This document shows positions 1-9,656 of a stretch of 64,000 bases of DNA, one piece after another. Position numbers and translations under genes: made by a program. The stretch is from PALSA-555 sp963731625 (GTDB lineage: Bacteria; Actinomycetota; Acidimicrobiia; IMCC26256; PALSA-555). The notes beneath the pieces were generated by a model, which had not been told where the DNA came from, did not search any database, and saw only the letters and a program-made list of their open reading frames with translations. Positions within the stretch are counted from its first letter, which is position 1, and every line of letters begins with the position of its first letter. The DNA is taken from the NCBI GenBank assembly GCA_963731625.1, contig CAVSWH010000001.1:1116001-1180000 (forward strand), given 5' to 3'.

Positions 1-1155
1 GGCCGGCACCCCCACGTTGTCGTGGTAGCCGGGGTAGTCGGCGGGGAACCCGTAGTAGGGGTGGCCCGGGTTGCCGCCGATGGCGACGACGCCGACGTGC
101 TGGTAGCGCCCGTCCGCGAAGCGCAGGAACGCGCCGACGGCGCCGATGCCCGCGTCGAGTGCATAGAGAAGGAGCGACTCGATCCAGCCTGGGTTGCGCA
201 CCGCCGTGTCGTCGTTCAGAAGCAGCACGTACTCGCCACGGCTGTGGAGCACCCCCACGTTGATCTTGTGAGCGAAGTTGAAGGGTTCGGTGTACTCGAC
301 GAGCCGGAGCCGGTCACCGGCTGCGGCGCGGAGCCGCCGGCGGGTCGTCTCCTCGACCGTGGGATCGGCGACCACGACCAGCTCGAGGTTCGGGTAGGTC
401 GACCGACCCACGACGCTCTCGACGGCGTTGGCGACGAGGTCGAGGGTCTCACCGCGGACACGGCGCCGGCGCCCGCCGGTCGGGATGACGATCGACACGA
501 GAGGCGTGGAGGTCAGGCGGGGGCGCACCCGGAACGTCCGCCCGTTCGGGTCGGGTTCGGCGACGGCGGCGAGGCCGCGCGTGCGGAGGTGCGGTCCGAG
601 CACGTCGTCGGCGACGGCGTCGGCACCGTCGAGCGCCAGATCGCGGCGTCGCCGATAGCCGATCGCGGGCAGGTGCTCGACACGCCGGGCTGCGGCGGTG
701 ACTCGCAGCACGAGGTCGTACTCCCAGCCCGACGCGGCGACGTCCCGGATCCCGCCGACGTCGAGGATCAGCGATCGACGCAGGAGCGTGAGCCGACCGA
801 TGTAGTTGTGACCGAGCAGGCGCTCGGGTGACCATCCCGGCTTGAAGAACGGCTCGGCGCGCCTGTCGCGACTCGCCTCGTCGGTGTAGACGACGTCTAC
901 GTCGGCGTCGTCGCCCACGCGCCGCGCCTGCTGGAGGGCACCGACGTTCAGCGTGTCACCCGGCGTCACGAAGGCGACGAAGCGTCCTGTCGAGCGCGCG
1001 ACCGCGTCACGGGCGGCGTCGGCGACCGGCCGGCCGACGTCGCAGTGCACGAGCTCGCATCCGGGCGGTCGACGCCAGCCCCGCCTCAGGTGGGCGAGGC
1101 TGCCCGCGGACCCTGGCAGCCGGATCAGCGAGACGTCGGGATGCGCTGCGCTCAA
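1..1155 (-). CDS. Two-domain family 2 glycosyltransferase, C-terminus beyond window
   Basis: Read on the minus strand, this frame has the layout of O-antigen-type proteins with two GT2 modules. The first contains VYTDEA and FFKPGWSPE motifs, where this class has a degenerate GT-A fold. The second begins at LVSIVIPTGG and carries the LLLNDDTAV nucleotide-sugar/metal motif and the NFAHKINVG stretch. It most likely adds a sugar to a surface polysaccharide on the cytoplasmic side. The 3' end is cut by the window edge. I chose a TTG start at 1155, overlapping the stop of the preceding small gene (TTGA). The alternative is that the two are one gene split by a one-base deletion. The family is clear; the acceptor and sugar are unknown. 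Confidence 0.8.
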   Translation of the reverse strand, partial: MSAAHPDVSLIRLPGSAGSLAHLRRGWRRPPGCELVHCDVGRPVADAARDAVARSTGRFVAFVTPGDTLNVGALQQARRVGDDADVDVVYTDEASRDRRAEPFFKPGWSPERLLGHNYIGRLTLLRRSLILDVGGIRDVAASGWEYDLVLRVTAAARRVEHLPAIGYRRRRDLALDGADAVADDVLGPHLRTRGLAAVAEPDPNGRTFRVRPRLTSTPLVSIVIPTGGRRRRVRGETLDLVANAVESVVGRSTYPNLELVVVADPTVEETTRRRLRAAAGDRLRLVEYTEPFNFAHKINVGVLHSRGEYVLLLNDDTAVRNPGWIESLLLYALDAGIGAVGAFLRFADGRYQHVGVVAIGGNPGHPYYGFPADYPGYHDNVGVPA

Positions 1156-1403
1156 GAGGTCGGATGGCGACGGGCGCGTTCCTGCGCAACGAGCCGCCGG
1201 ACGGCGCGGTAGGGCGCGAGCACACGCCACGTCACGGACTGCTTCAACGCCGCCAGCTCGTCGGCCGCCCCCTGATAGCGAATGAGTTCGGCCTCCAGCA
1301 CGCGCAGCTGGCCGAGCGCGTCGCCCAGCTGCGCTTGGGTGGCGATCAGCTCGTCCCGGGTGCGCAGGAGCTCTTCGTGCTCGTCAGCGCCCGCGTCCGA
1401 CAC
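1152..1403 (-). CDS. Small coiled-coil protein, possibly the N-terminus of the next glycosyltransferase
   Basis: An 83-residue frame from a GTG at 1403 (an earlier GTG at 1460 is possible). Residues about 5-50 form an acidic heptad-like helix (EELLRTRDELIATQAQLGD), followed by the basic WRVLAPYRAVRRL tail that is common at the ends of actinobacterial glycosyltransferases and methyltransferases of polysaccharide loci. It ends within the first codons of the following GT2. It may be a separate accessory peptide, or the N-terminal helix of that glycosyltransferase split off by a sequence error. No enzymatic domain is visible. Confidence 0.5.
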   Translation of the reverse strand: MSDAGADEHEELLRTRDELIATQAQLGDALGQLRVLEAELIRYQGAADELAALKQSVTWRVLAPYRAVRRLVAQERARRHPTS

Positions 1404-1461
1404 GGCGGCTGATGCTACTCGGGGGCCCGTCGCGCACCTCGGGTGAGAAGCGTGGACCACG

Positions 1462-3973
1462 TCAGCCGGGTGGACGGCCTCGGCTCAGCAGTCGGGAAGC
1501 GCGGCGTCGTCCGCGTCCGACGAGTCCCTGGAGGTCGCCTTCACGCACGTGCTCGACGATGATCCCGAGGTCGCGTTGCAGCCGACGTCGGAACCGACGC
1601 GTGTTGAGCGGGTCACCGATCGTCGACGCCATGAGCGGATCGACGAGGTCAGGCGCGCGGCGGGGCGCGCGGCAGAACTCCACGAGCGGACGCAGCGTCT
1701 CGGACCAGCGGAGTTCGTCGGCCAGGCCACGGGAGGCTTGGCCGGCCTGGCGGCGCAGGTCCGCGTCGTCGAGGAGTCGGAAGAGCGCCTCCTCAAGCTG
1801 ATCGACGTCGGCGGGGGGCACGGTCAGGCCCGCGCCCCGCTGCTCGATGAGATCCCCGAGCGAGTCGCCGGCGGTGCACACGACCGGGAGCCCAGCCCAG
1901 AAGTAGTCGAGGATTCGGGTGCGGAACGAGAACTCGGTCTCGATGTGATCGAGGTGCGTGCTCACGCCGATGTCTGCCTCGAGCAGGTAGTTCTGTCGGT
2001 CGCCGTAGGGGACCCAGTCCTCGTTGAAGAAGATGTGCGTGTTCAGCAGCCCGAGCTCGGTCGCCAGGTTGAGCGTGTCCTCGGCGATCGTCATCTCGCC
2101 GACGTAGGGGTTCGGGTGCTTCACGCCGAGGAAGTACAGGCGGACCTCGGGCACCCGCGCCCGGAGCTTGTCGATCGCTCGCACCAGCGTGAGCGGGTCG
2201 AACCAGCTGTAGATGCCGCCACCCCACAGGATCACCTTGTCGTCAGTCCCGATCCCCGGCACCACGCCCTTGAGGACCTGGCGGTCGTGGTGCGGGGGCT
2301 CCTCGCTCACGCCGAACGGCGCGACGGCGATCAGCGAGTGAAGGTTCTCGTGCTCGTCGTAGGTCGACGGGTTGATGCGGCCGACGCCGGCAAGCTGCCC
2401 GAGCCAGAAGTGCCGCTGCTTCTCGCTGGCACACAGGAAGAAGTCGCCGCGCAGAAGCTGCTGGTTCAGGACCTCCTTGGTGGACCGCGTCATGAACCGC
2501 CGGTCGATCGCGGCGAGGCCGCGTGCCTGCTCGAGCACTTCGAGGTGGAAGGGGTCGTAGATGTCGGCGACGACCACCCGGTCGGTCTTCTGGAGGGAGG
2601 GGTGCTGGGCCATCAGGTTGCCCTGGAAGACGACGACGTCCGACGCCGCGACGAGCCCGCGCAGCTCCGCCTCGTCGACGCGACGAACCGGGAAGGGCTG
2701 GTTCTCGAGGTTGCAACGCATCGTCGTGACGAGCGTGACGTCGTGCTCGGCCGACAGGATTCGGGCGATCTGCAGTGCCCGGATCGCGGGGCCGGCCATC
2801 TTGGGCTCGAGCACGTCGCCGGTGGCGACGAGGATGCGCCGACCGGTCTCGAAGAGCTGCCGAACGCCGAGGGCGTCGACCACCGCGTTGAAGGGATGGA
2901 CGAACCCCGGGTCGCCGATGTTCGGGAAGAGCTGCAGCTGGAAGAGGCGCTCGACCTCTTGGTCCGAGCGGCGCCGCTTCGACTGGACGGCGTGCCGGGC
3001 GTGCTGGAGCTCAGGGACCGCGCGACAGAAGGCGTCGACGGCGTAGGCGCCCGCCAGCGTCTCCTTCGCGACCTCGATGCGTTCGACGTCGTCGCCGCCG
3101 GGGCGCAGCTGGAGGTCCAGCGCGTCGGCGTCGTCCTGACCGGTGACGGTGCGCCGTCGGATCGCCAAGATCGCCGCGGCGCCCAACGCGCGACGGAGGT
3201 GGTCGTCGTCGTAGTTCTTGAAGATCGTGAAGAGCGCGTTCCGCTCCAGGAGGTAGTGCTCGCGCCACGAGGCGTAGTGGTCCACGGTCGCGTGGTGCCG
3301 GTGGTAGACGACCGAGGTGGGCACGTACCGGACCCGGTAGCCCTGGATCCACAGTCGCCACCCGAAGTCGACGTCTTCGAAGAACATGAAGTAGCGCTCG
3401 TCGAATCCGCCGGTGTAACGGAAGGTCTCCGCATCGACGAGCATCGCTGCACCCGACGCGAACAGCACGTCCGCGGGGCGGTCGTACACCGGGTCGTCGG
3501 GCTCGCCGGCGTGCAACTTGAACCCGTGGCCGTAGAAGCTGAGCGCCGCGCCGACGAAGTCGACACGCTGGCCCGACCAGTCGAGGATCTTGCTCGCGAC
3601 GCACGCCACGCCGTCGTTGCGGAGGCCGGGGATGCCCTCCTGCAACCAGTCGGGCGCGGGCCGGGCGTCGTTGTTGAGGAAGGCGATCCACTCGCCCGTC
3701 GCCGCGTCGACCCCGCGGTTGCATCCGCCGGCGAACCCGGCGTTTTCGTCGAGCGCGACCACGGTGGCGCTGCGGCGCTGCGTCTTGGATGCGGGCGACA
3801 TCGTCGCCGGCGGACGCGGTGTCGACGACGATGACCTCGAGCTGGCCGTCCGGCCACTCGAGCTCGTCCACGGCCCGAAGGGCCTCCAACGTGTGGTCGG
3901 CCCCATCGTGGTTGACGAGCACGACGGACACGACGCCGGGGCGCAGGATCCCGGCTTTGGACAGCAGGCTCAC
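1462..3973 (-). CDS. GT2-GT4 fusion glycosyltransferase (one frameshift)
   Basis: About 836 residues once one extra base near 3775 is removed. The N-terminal third is a GT2 domain of the rhamnosyltransferase type: VVSVVLVNHDG at the start, then GFAGGCNRGVD and FLNNDARPAPDW, and YFMFFEDVDFGWR near residue 200. The C-terminal half is a GT4/GT-B domain, with the start of its Rossmann fold at KMAGPAIRALQIAR, a VAPFGVSEE loop, LWGGGIYSWFDP and a C-terminal donor-binding region. Bifunctional GT2-GT4 proteins usually add two successive sugars to a lipid-linked glycan. Start GTG 3973 was chosen because the conserved N-terminus begins there. The gene lies directly downstream of the ABC permease on the same strand, so it probably builds the polymer that permease exports. 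Confidence 0.85.
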
Positions 3974-4019
3974 CCGACGCGCGCGCGCCGCGCGTACCGC
4001 ACCGACGGCGGGACCGCCG

Positions 4020-4844
4020 TCACAGCTCCTCCGCGAGGCGCCGGCTGAGCTTGCCGAAGACCCAGAGCCCGAGCACGAGGAGCGCGAACGCCCAGACGGC
4101 TTCATAGAGGACGTCGGTGAGCCCGGGAAGTCGCAGGTCGTAGAGGACGGCTCGATAGTTCTCGACCATCCGCACTAACGGGTTCAGCATGTAGATGCGG
4201 CGGAAGGGGATCGTGATGCCGAGGGGATGCGCCTCCTTCGGCACGAGGGTCAAGGGATAGACGATGGGGATCGAATAGAAGAGCGCTTGGAGCGAGACGT
4301 TGACGAAGTGCTTGACGTCGCGGAAGTACACGTTGAGCGAGGCCAGGATCAGGCCGACGCCGGTGACCAGCACGGCCTGCAGGACCATGAGGGCGAGGAG
4401 CAGCGGCAGCCACGGGATGACGTCGTTGCCCACCGCGAGCAGCACCGCGCACAGCACGCCCATCTCGATCAAGAAGGTCGTGAAGAGCGACAGGACCGTC
4501 GAGAAGACGATCACTTCTCGCGGGAAATACACCTTCTTGATGAGGTTGGCATTGCCGAGGAGGCTCTCGGTTGATGCCGACATGCCGCCCGACAGGAAGT
4601 TCCACGCCAGCAGACCGCACAGCAGGAACATCGCGAACGAGTTGAGGCCGCTCGGGTGCCCGACCGGGGGCTTGACGCGCAGGAAGAACGAGAAGACGAG
4701 CGTGAAGACCGCCATGGTGATGAGCGGGTTCAGCAGCGACCACGTCCAGCCCAGGACCGACTTCTTGTAGCGGCTGCGAAGCTCTCGGAGCGTGAGGTTC
4801 AGCGTGAGCTCGCGAGCATCGAGGTACTCGCGCAGGCGCCCCAT
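4020..4844 (-). CDS. ABC-2 type polysaccharide export permease (Wzm-like)
   Basis: A 274-residue membrane protein with about six hydrophobic segments. It has the family's N-terminal amphipathic motif (LTLRELRSRYKKSVLGWTW), the NLIKKVYFPRE cytoplasmic loop and the VYFRDVKHF motif. These are typical of Wzm/TagG/RfbA permeases that move undecaprenyl-linked polysaccharide across the membrane together with a Wzt-type ATPase. The ATPase is encoded divergently at 5168. The ATG at 4844 gives the usual N-terminus; an in-frame extension upstream is Arg-rich and unlikely. Family assignment is firm; the exact polymer is not known. Confidence 0.92.
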   Translation of the reverse strand: MGRLREYLDARELTLNLTLRELRSRYKKSVLGWTWSLLNPLITMAVFTLVFSFFLRVKPPVGHPSGLNSFAMFLLCGLLAWNFLSGGMSASTESLLGNANLIKKVYFPREVIVFSTVLSLFTTFLIEMGVLCAVLLAVGNDVIPWLPLLLALMVLQAVLVTGVGLILASLNVYFRDVKHFVNVSLQALFYSIPIVYPLTLVPKEAHPLGITIPFRRIYMLNPLVRMVENYRAVLYDLRLPGLTDVLYEAVWAFALLVLGLWVFGKLSRRLAEEL

Positions 4845-5167
4845 GGCCGGGTCACGATAGCCGATGCCCTCTGAGGCCCTCCGTCGGCGGCGGCGCGCGC
4901 GCACGCCGGTCCGGCCACGGCCACAGGGCTCGCACTCGACCTCGAGCGACGCCGGCGCGGCGCACCTCGCTCACGGCTGAACCCGACTCGCGACGCGATG
5001 GTGCTTGGACGCGTCCACCCGCGACGTCGTCGTGGCGCACGGGCCCGTGTGGGCTGGTGGTGCGAGCCCCGAGGGACGGCGTGGCTACTATTTCGTCGTG
5101 CGCTCGCCAACCCGGTGGGGTGGCTTTGTCGGCGGCGCGCCGCCCTCTCCCACAGCCCAGTAAGCAC
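4845..5167. other. Intergenic region between the divergent exporter genes
   Basis: This stretch of 323 bases separates the oppositely transcribed permease and ATPase genes and should hold both promoters. On the plus strand a TACTAT box at 5088-5093 could be a -10 element for the ATPase, giving a leader of about 70 nt without a good Shine-Dalgarno sequence. I see no RNA gene or repeat in it. Confidence 0.4.
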
Positions 5168-6376
5168 ATGAGCGACGACGCTGCCATCCGGATTGACGCG
5201 CTCTGGAAGCGGTACCGCCTCTACCACGAGTACCACCAGACGCTGAAGGGCACGATCGTGCGCGGCAAGGGCCGCCGGGCCAAGTACGAGGAGTTCTGGG
5301 CGCTCAAGGACGTGTCGTTCGACATCGCCCATGGGGAGACGTTCGCCATCATCGGTGAGAACGGCTCCGGCAAGAGCACCATGCTCAAGTGCCTCGCCCG
5401 AATCCTCACGCCGGACAAGGGCGCCGTGCAGACCCGCGGCCGCATCTCGGCCCTGTTGGAGCTCGGCACGGGCTTCCACCAGGAGTTGACGGGGCGGGAG
5501 AACGTCTACCTGAACGCCTCGCTGCTTGGTTTGAGCAAGAAGGAGGTCAACAGCCAATTCGACGACATCGTCGACTTCTCGGGCATCGAGCGGTTCCTCG
5601 ACACGCCGGTCAAGTACTACTCCTCCGGCATGTACATCCGGCTGGGGTTCTCCATCGCGATCCACGTTCAGCCCGACATCCTCCTCGTCGACGAGGTGCT
5701 CGCGGTCGGCGACGCCGAGTTTCAGCGCAAGTGCCTCGAACGGATCGACGAGCTGCGGCAAGGCGGTGCGACGATCGTCATCGTGACGCACGCGCTCGGG
5801 TCGGTGAAGCACCTTTGCGATCGTGCCGCGCTCCTCGACCACGGCGAGATGACTCGCCTCGGTCCGGCCGCCGAGGTGATCGAGGGCTACCTCGGCGACG
5901 TCCTCGCCGACCGCAAGCCCGACGGCGAGCACGGGCAGCGCTGGGGCACCGGCGAGGTCACGATCTCCCACGTCGAGTTCCTCGACGCGGCGGGACAGCC
6001 GGCCAAGCGGATCCGGACGGGTGACACGATCGTGTTTCGGGCCCACTGGACGACGGCCGAGACGATCGAGCGTCCCGTGTTCCAATTCGGTCTCACGCGA
6101 GTCGACGGCGTCGACATCACGGGGCCGAACACGCGGGCGAGCGGCGTCGTGCCCGACCGGATCACGGGTGACGGCCACACCGACCTGCGCGTCGATCGCC
6201 TAATGCTGCTCCCGGGCACCTACGATCTGAGCGCGTCGGTCATCAACTTCGCTCAGTCAAAGGCGTACGACTCCCGATACCGCACGTTCCGATTCGACGT
6301 CGAGACGGGCGACCCGGCCGAGGACTTCGGGATCATGTCGCTCGGCGGTCAGTGGGACGGCCCCACACCCGACTGA
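5168..6376 (+). CDS. Polysaccharide ABC transporter ATP-binding protein (Wzt-like) with C-terminal carbohydrate-binding domain
   Basis: A 402-residue protein. The nucleotide-binding domain spans residues about 5-245: Walker A GENGSGKST, an unusual but family-typical signature YSSGMYIRLGFS, Walker B ILLVDEVLAVGD and the switch His in IVTHAL. ISALLELGTGFHQELTGREN is diagnostic of the TagH/Wzt family. Residues about 255-400 form a beta-sandwich like the Wzt C-terminal domain that reads the end modification of the O-polysaccharide before export. Start ATG 5168 matches the family N-terminus; the upstream in-frame extension has no conserved character. It partners the divergent permease at 4020-4844. 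Confidence 0.93.
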   Translation: MSDDAAIRIDALWKRYRLYHEYHQTLKGTIVRGKGRRAKYEEFWALKDVSFDIAHGETFAIIGENGSGKSTMLKCLARILTPDKGAVQTRGRISALLELGTGFHQELTGRENVYLNASLLGLSKKEVNSQFDDIVDFSGIERFLDTPVKYYSSGMYIRLGFSIAIHVQPDILLVDEVLAVGDAEFQRKCLERIDELRQGGATIVIVTHALGSVKHLCDRAALLDHGEMTRLGPAAEVIEGYLGDVLADRKPDGEHGQRWGTGEVTISHVEFLDAAGQPAKRIRTGDTIVFRAHWTTAETIERPVFQFGLTRVDGVDITGPNTRASGVVPDRITGDGHTDLRVDRLMLLPGTYDLSASVINFAQSKAYDSRYRTFRFDVETGDPAEDFGIMSLGGQWDGPTPD

Positions 6377-6447
6377 CACGCGGCGATGGGTCGCCGCGCG
6401 TCGCGGCGGATGGGGACCCGACCGAACGGGCGTCTAGCCTCGTTCAT

Positions 6448-8585
6448 ATGGTCGAGCGCCCCGACCGCGCCGGGTGGGCCGAGCTTGCGGCCAAGGAGGC
6501 CAAAGGCGATCCCGAACGCCTCGTGTGGCACACACCCGAGGGGATTCCGGTCCAGCCGCTCTACACCGCCGAGGACCTCGCCGGCCTCGAGTTCGTCGAC
6601 ACGTTGCCCGGCTTCGAGCCGTTCCTCCGCGGCGTGCGGGCCACGATGTACGCCGAACCGCCCGTGGACGATCCGCCAGTACGCCGGCTTCTCGACGGCC
6701 GAGGAATCGAACGCCTTCTACCGCCAGAACCTCGCCGCGGGTCAGATGGGCCTCTCGGTCGCGTTCGACCTCGCCACCCACCGGGGCTACGACAGCGACC
6801 ACCCGCGCGTGGTCGGCGACGTCGGCAAGGCGGGCGTCGCCATCGACTCGGTCGAGGACATGAAGGTCCTCTTCGACGGGATCCCGCTCGACCGGATGAC
6901 CGTGTCGATGACCATGAACGGCGCCGTCCTGCCGATCCTCGCCGGGTACATCGTCGCCGGCGAGGAGCAGGGCGTCGACCAGTCCCAGCTCGGCGGGACC
7001 ATCCAGAACGACATCCTCAAGGAGTTCATGGTCCGCAACACCTACATCTACCCACCCGAGCCGAGCATGCGGATCGTGGCCGACATCATCGAGTACACGG
7101 CGCAGCACATGCCGAAGTTCAACTCGATCTCGATCTCCGGGCTACCACATGCAAGAGGCGGGCGCGACGGCCGTCGCAGGAGCTCGCCTTCACGCTGGCC
7201 GACGGGCTCGAGTACGTGCGGGCGGCGCTGTCACGCGGCCTCGACATCGACGCGTTCGCCGGCCGCGTCTCCTTCTTCTTCGCGATCGGCATGAACTTCT
7301 TCATGGAGGTCGCCAAGCTGCGGGCGGCGCGCCTGCTCTGGTCGCGCATGATGCGCCAGTTCGACCCGAAGCAGCCGAGCTCGCTGATGCTGCGCACGCA
7401 CTGTCAGACGTCGGGGGTCTCGCTCACCGAGCAGGACCCCTACAACAACATCGTCCGCACGACGCTCGAGGCGCTCGCCGCGGCGCTCGGCGGGACCCAG
7501 AGCCTGCACACGAACAGCTTCGACGAGGCGCTCGCGCTGCCGACCGAGTTCGCGGCGCGCATCGCGCGCAACACCCAGCTCATCCTCCAGGAGGAGAGCG
7601 GGATCACGCACGTGGTCGACCCGCTCGGCGGCTCGTACTACGTCGAGGCGCTGACGCGGTTCGCTCGCCGCCGCGGCCCAGGAGCTCATCGACGAGGTCG
7701 AGGCGATGGGCGGCATGACCCAGGCGGTGGAGGCCGGGATGCCGAAGCTGCGCATCGAGGAGGCCGCCGCCCAGCGTCAGGCGCGCGTCGACCGGGGCGA
7801 CGAGACCATCGTCGGCGTGAACCGCTACCGACCGGACACCGAGGAGTTCGTCGACATCCGCGACGTCGACAACACGGCCGTGCGGGCCAGCCAGATCGAG
7901 CGCCTCGAGCACCTGCCGCGCGAGCCGCGACCCCGAACGGGTCGCGCAGGCGCTCACGGCGCTCACGGACGGTGCCCGCGGGAACGCCAACCTCCTCGCC
8001 CTGAGCATCGACGCGGCACGGGCCCGCGCCACCGTCGGCGAGATCTCCGACGCGCTCGAATCGGTGTTCTCGCGCCACCGCGCCACGATCCGTACGATCT
8101 CCGGCGTGTACGGAGGCGCGGCGGCGGGCGACGAAGAGTGGGAGCGTGCCCGAGCCGACGTGGAGGCCTTCGCCGCGGAGGAGGGACGCCGCCCCCGGAT
8201 GCTCGTCGTGAAGATGGGACAGGACGGGCACGACCGGGGCGCGAAGGTGATCGCGACCGCGTTCGCTGACCTGGGCTTCGACGTCGACGTCGGGCCGCTG
8301 TTCCAGACGCCGGAGGAGGTCGCGCGCGACGCGGTCGAGAACGACGTCCACGTGATCGGCGTGAGCAGCCAGGCCGCCGGCCATAAGACGCTCGTCCCCG
8401 AGCTGCTCGCCCAGCTCCGCAAGCAGGGCGGTGACGACATCGTCGTGGTCGTCGGTGGCGTCGTCCCGGCTCAGGACTACGAGTTCCTTCGCGACGCCGG
8501 CGTCGCCGCCGTCTTCGGGCCCGGTACGAACATCCCTCCCGCCGCGTCCGAGGTGCTCGGCCTGCTGCGCCAGCGGCACCGGTGA
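6448..8585 (+). CDS. Methylmalonyl-CoA mutase, single-chain catalytic subunit (several frameshifts)
   Basis: Interconverts (R)-methylmalonyl-CoA and succinyl-CoA using adenosylcobalamin. Removing five extra bases (near 6665, 7142, 7155, 7662, 7925) gives about 710 residues that align end to end with the MutB/human MUT family. Visible hallmarks are HTPEGIPVQPLY at the N-terminus, RPWTIRQYAGFST (substrate tunnel), SVAFDLATHRGYDSD, SISGYHMQEAGAT (split by two shifts) and HCQTSGVSLTEQDPYNN. The C-terminal B12 domain has GQDGHDRGAKV, containing the DxHxxG cobalt-ligand motif. No small MutA-like subunit is next to it. A TAGCCT box seven bases before the ATG suggests a leaderless transcript. MeaB follows 43 bases downstream. 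Confidence 0.93.
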
Positions 8586-8628
8586 CGGCGGCGGGCACCC
8601 GCCCGGTGCCCCCGAGCGGCGTCGTCGC

Positions 8629-9622
8629 GTGACCGAGCTCGCCGCCCGGTTGCGGGACGGCGACCGGCGAGCACTCGCCCGGGCGATCACGCTCGTCGAG
8701 AGCACCCGAGCCGACCACCGCGGCGAGGCCGAGGCGCTTCTGACCGAGGTCCTCCCCGCGACCGGCCAGGCGCCGCCGCGTGGGGATCTCGGGCTCGCCG
8801 GGGTCGGGCAAGTCGACGCTCATCGAGGCGCTCGGCCTGCACGTCATCGACCGCGGGCATGCGGTCGCGGTCCTCGCCGTCGACCCGTCGAGCACCCGGT
8901 CGGGCGGCTCGATCCTCGGCGACAAGACGCGCATGGGCGAGCTGACCCAGCGCGGAGAGGCGTTCGTGCGCCCCTCCCCGACGGGCGGCACGCTCGGCGG
9001 CGTCGCGCGTCGCACGCGCGAGGCGATGCTGCTCTGCGAGGCTGCCGGCTTCGACGTCGTGCTCATCGAGACCGTAGGCACCGGCCAGTCCGAGGTCTCG
9101 GTGGAGGGGATGGTCGACTGCTTCGTCGTGCTCGTGGGCCCGGGCAGCGGCGACGAGCTGCAGGGAATCAAGCGCGGGATCATCGAGCTCGCCGACGTCG
9201 TGGCCGTCACGAAGGCCGACGGCGAGCTCGAGCGGGCGGCCGACACCACCGCGGCCGAGTACGCATCGGCGCTGCGGCTGCTGCGCCCGAAGCACGCCGA
9301 GTGGACCCCGAGCGTCGTGCGGTGCTCCGCCGTCACGGGTGTCGGGATCGATCAGCTGTGGGACGCGGTGGTGGCGCTCGGCGACGCGCTGGCCGCGAGC
9401 GGCGCGCTGACGCGTCGGCGCGCCGAGCAGGCGCGCGCGTGGCTCTGGGGCGAGATCGGCGCCGGCCTGCTCGAGCGGGTGCGGGCCGAGCCGGCGGTCG
9501 CCGAGCTCACGCGGCGCCTCGAGGAGGACGCGGTCGCCGGGCGGATCCCGCCACCCGTGGCCGCCGAACAGGTGCTCGCTGCGTTCCTACGAGGAGACGA
9601 GCCGCCGGCAACTAGGTCTTGA
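8629..9622 (+). CDS. meaB: MeaB/ArgK-type GTPase chaperone of methylmalonyl-CoA mutase (one frameshift)
   Basis: A P-loop GTPase that guards methylmalonyl-CoA mutase and gates loading and exchange of its cobalamin cofactor. About 330 residues after removing one extra base near 8775. Seen: Walker A GSPGSGKST, DPSSTRSGGSILGDK, IETVGTGQSEVSVEGM (switch/Mg region) and the guanine-specificity motif VTKADG (family NKAD). The N-terminus (residues 1-45) is in the previous frame, from GTG 8629. Position directly after the mutase is the usual arrangement and supports the assignment. Confidence 0.92.
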
Positions 9623-9656
9623 GGCCCTCGTCCCGGGCGCCGATACCACTACGGCT

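Noticed and set aside
1549..3834. 761-codon plus-strand open frame
   Set aside because: It lies antisense to the GT2-GT4 gene, has no recognisable domain and is rich in Asp/Glu/Arg/Val as expected from the complement of high-GC coding sequence.
4799..6178. 459-codon minus-strand open frame opposite the Wzt-like gene
   Set aside because: Shadow of a gene with full ABC ATPase motifs; its start of the permease lies at 4844 in another frame.
6448..8585. Programmed frameshifting in the mutase gene
   Set aside because: Five shifts at unrelated sequences without slippery sites or stimulatory structures cannot be a programmed event.
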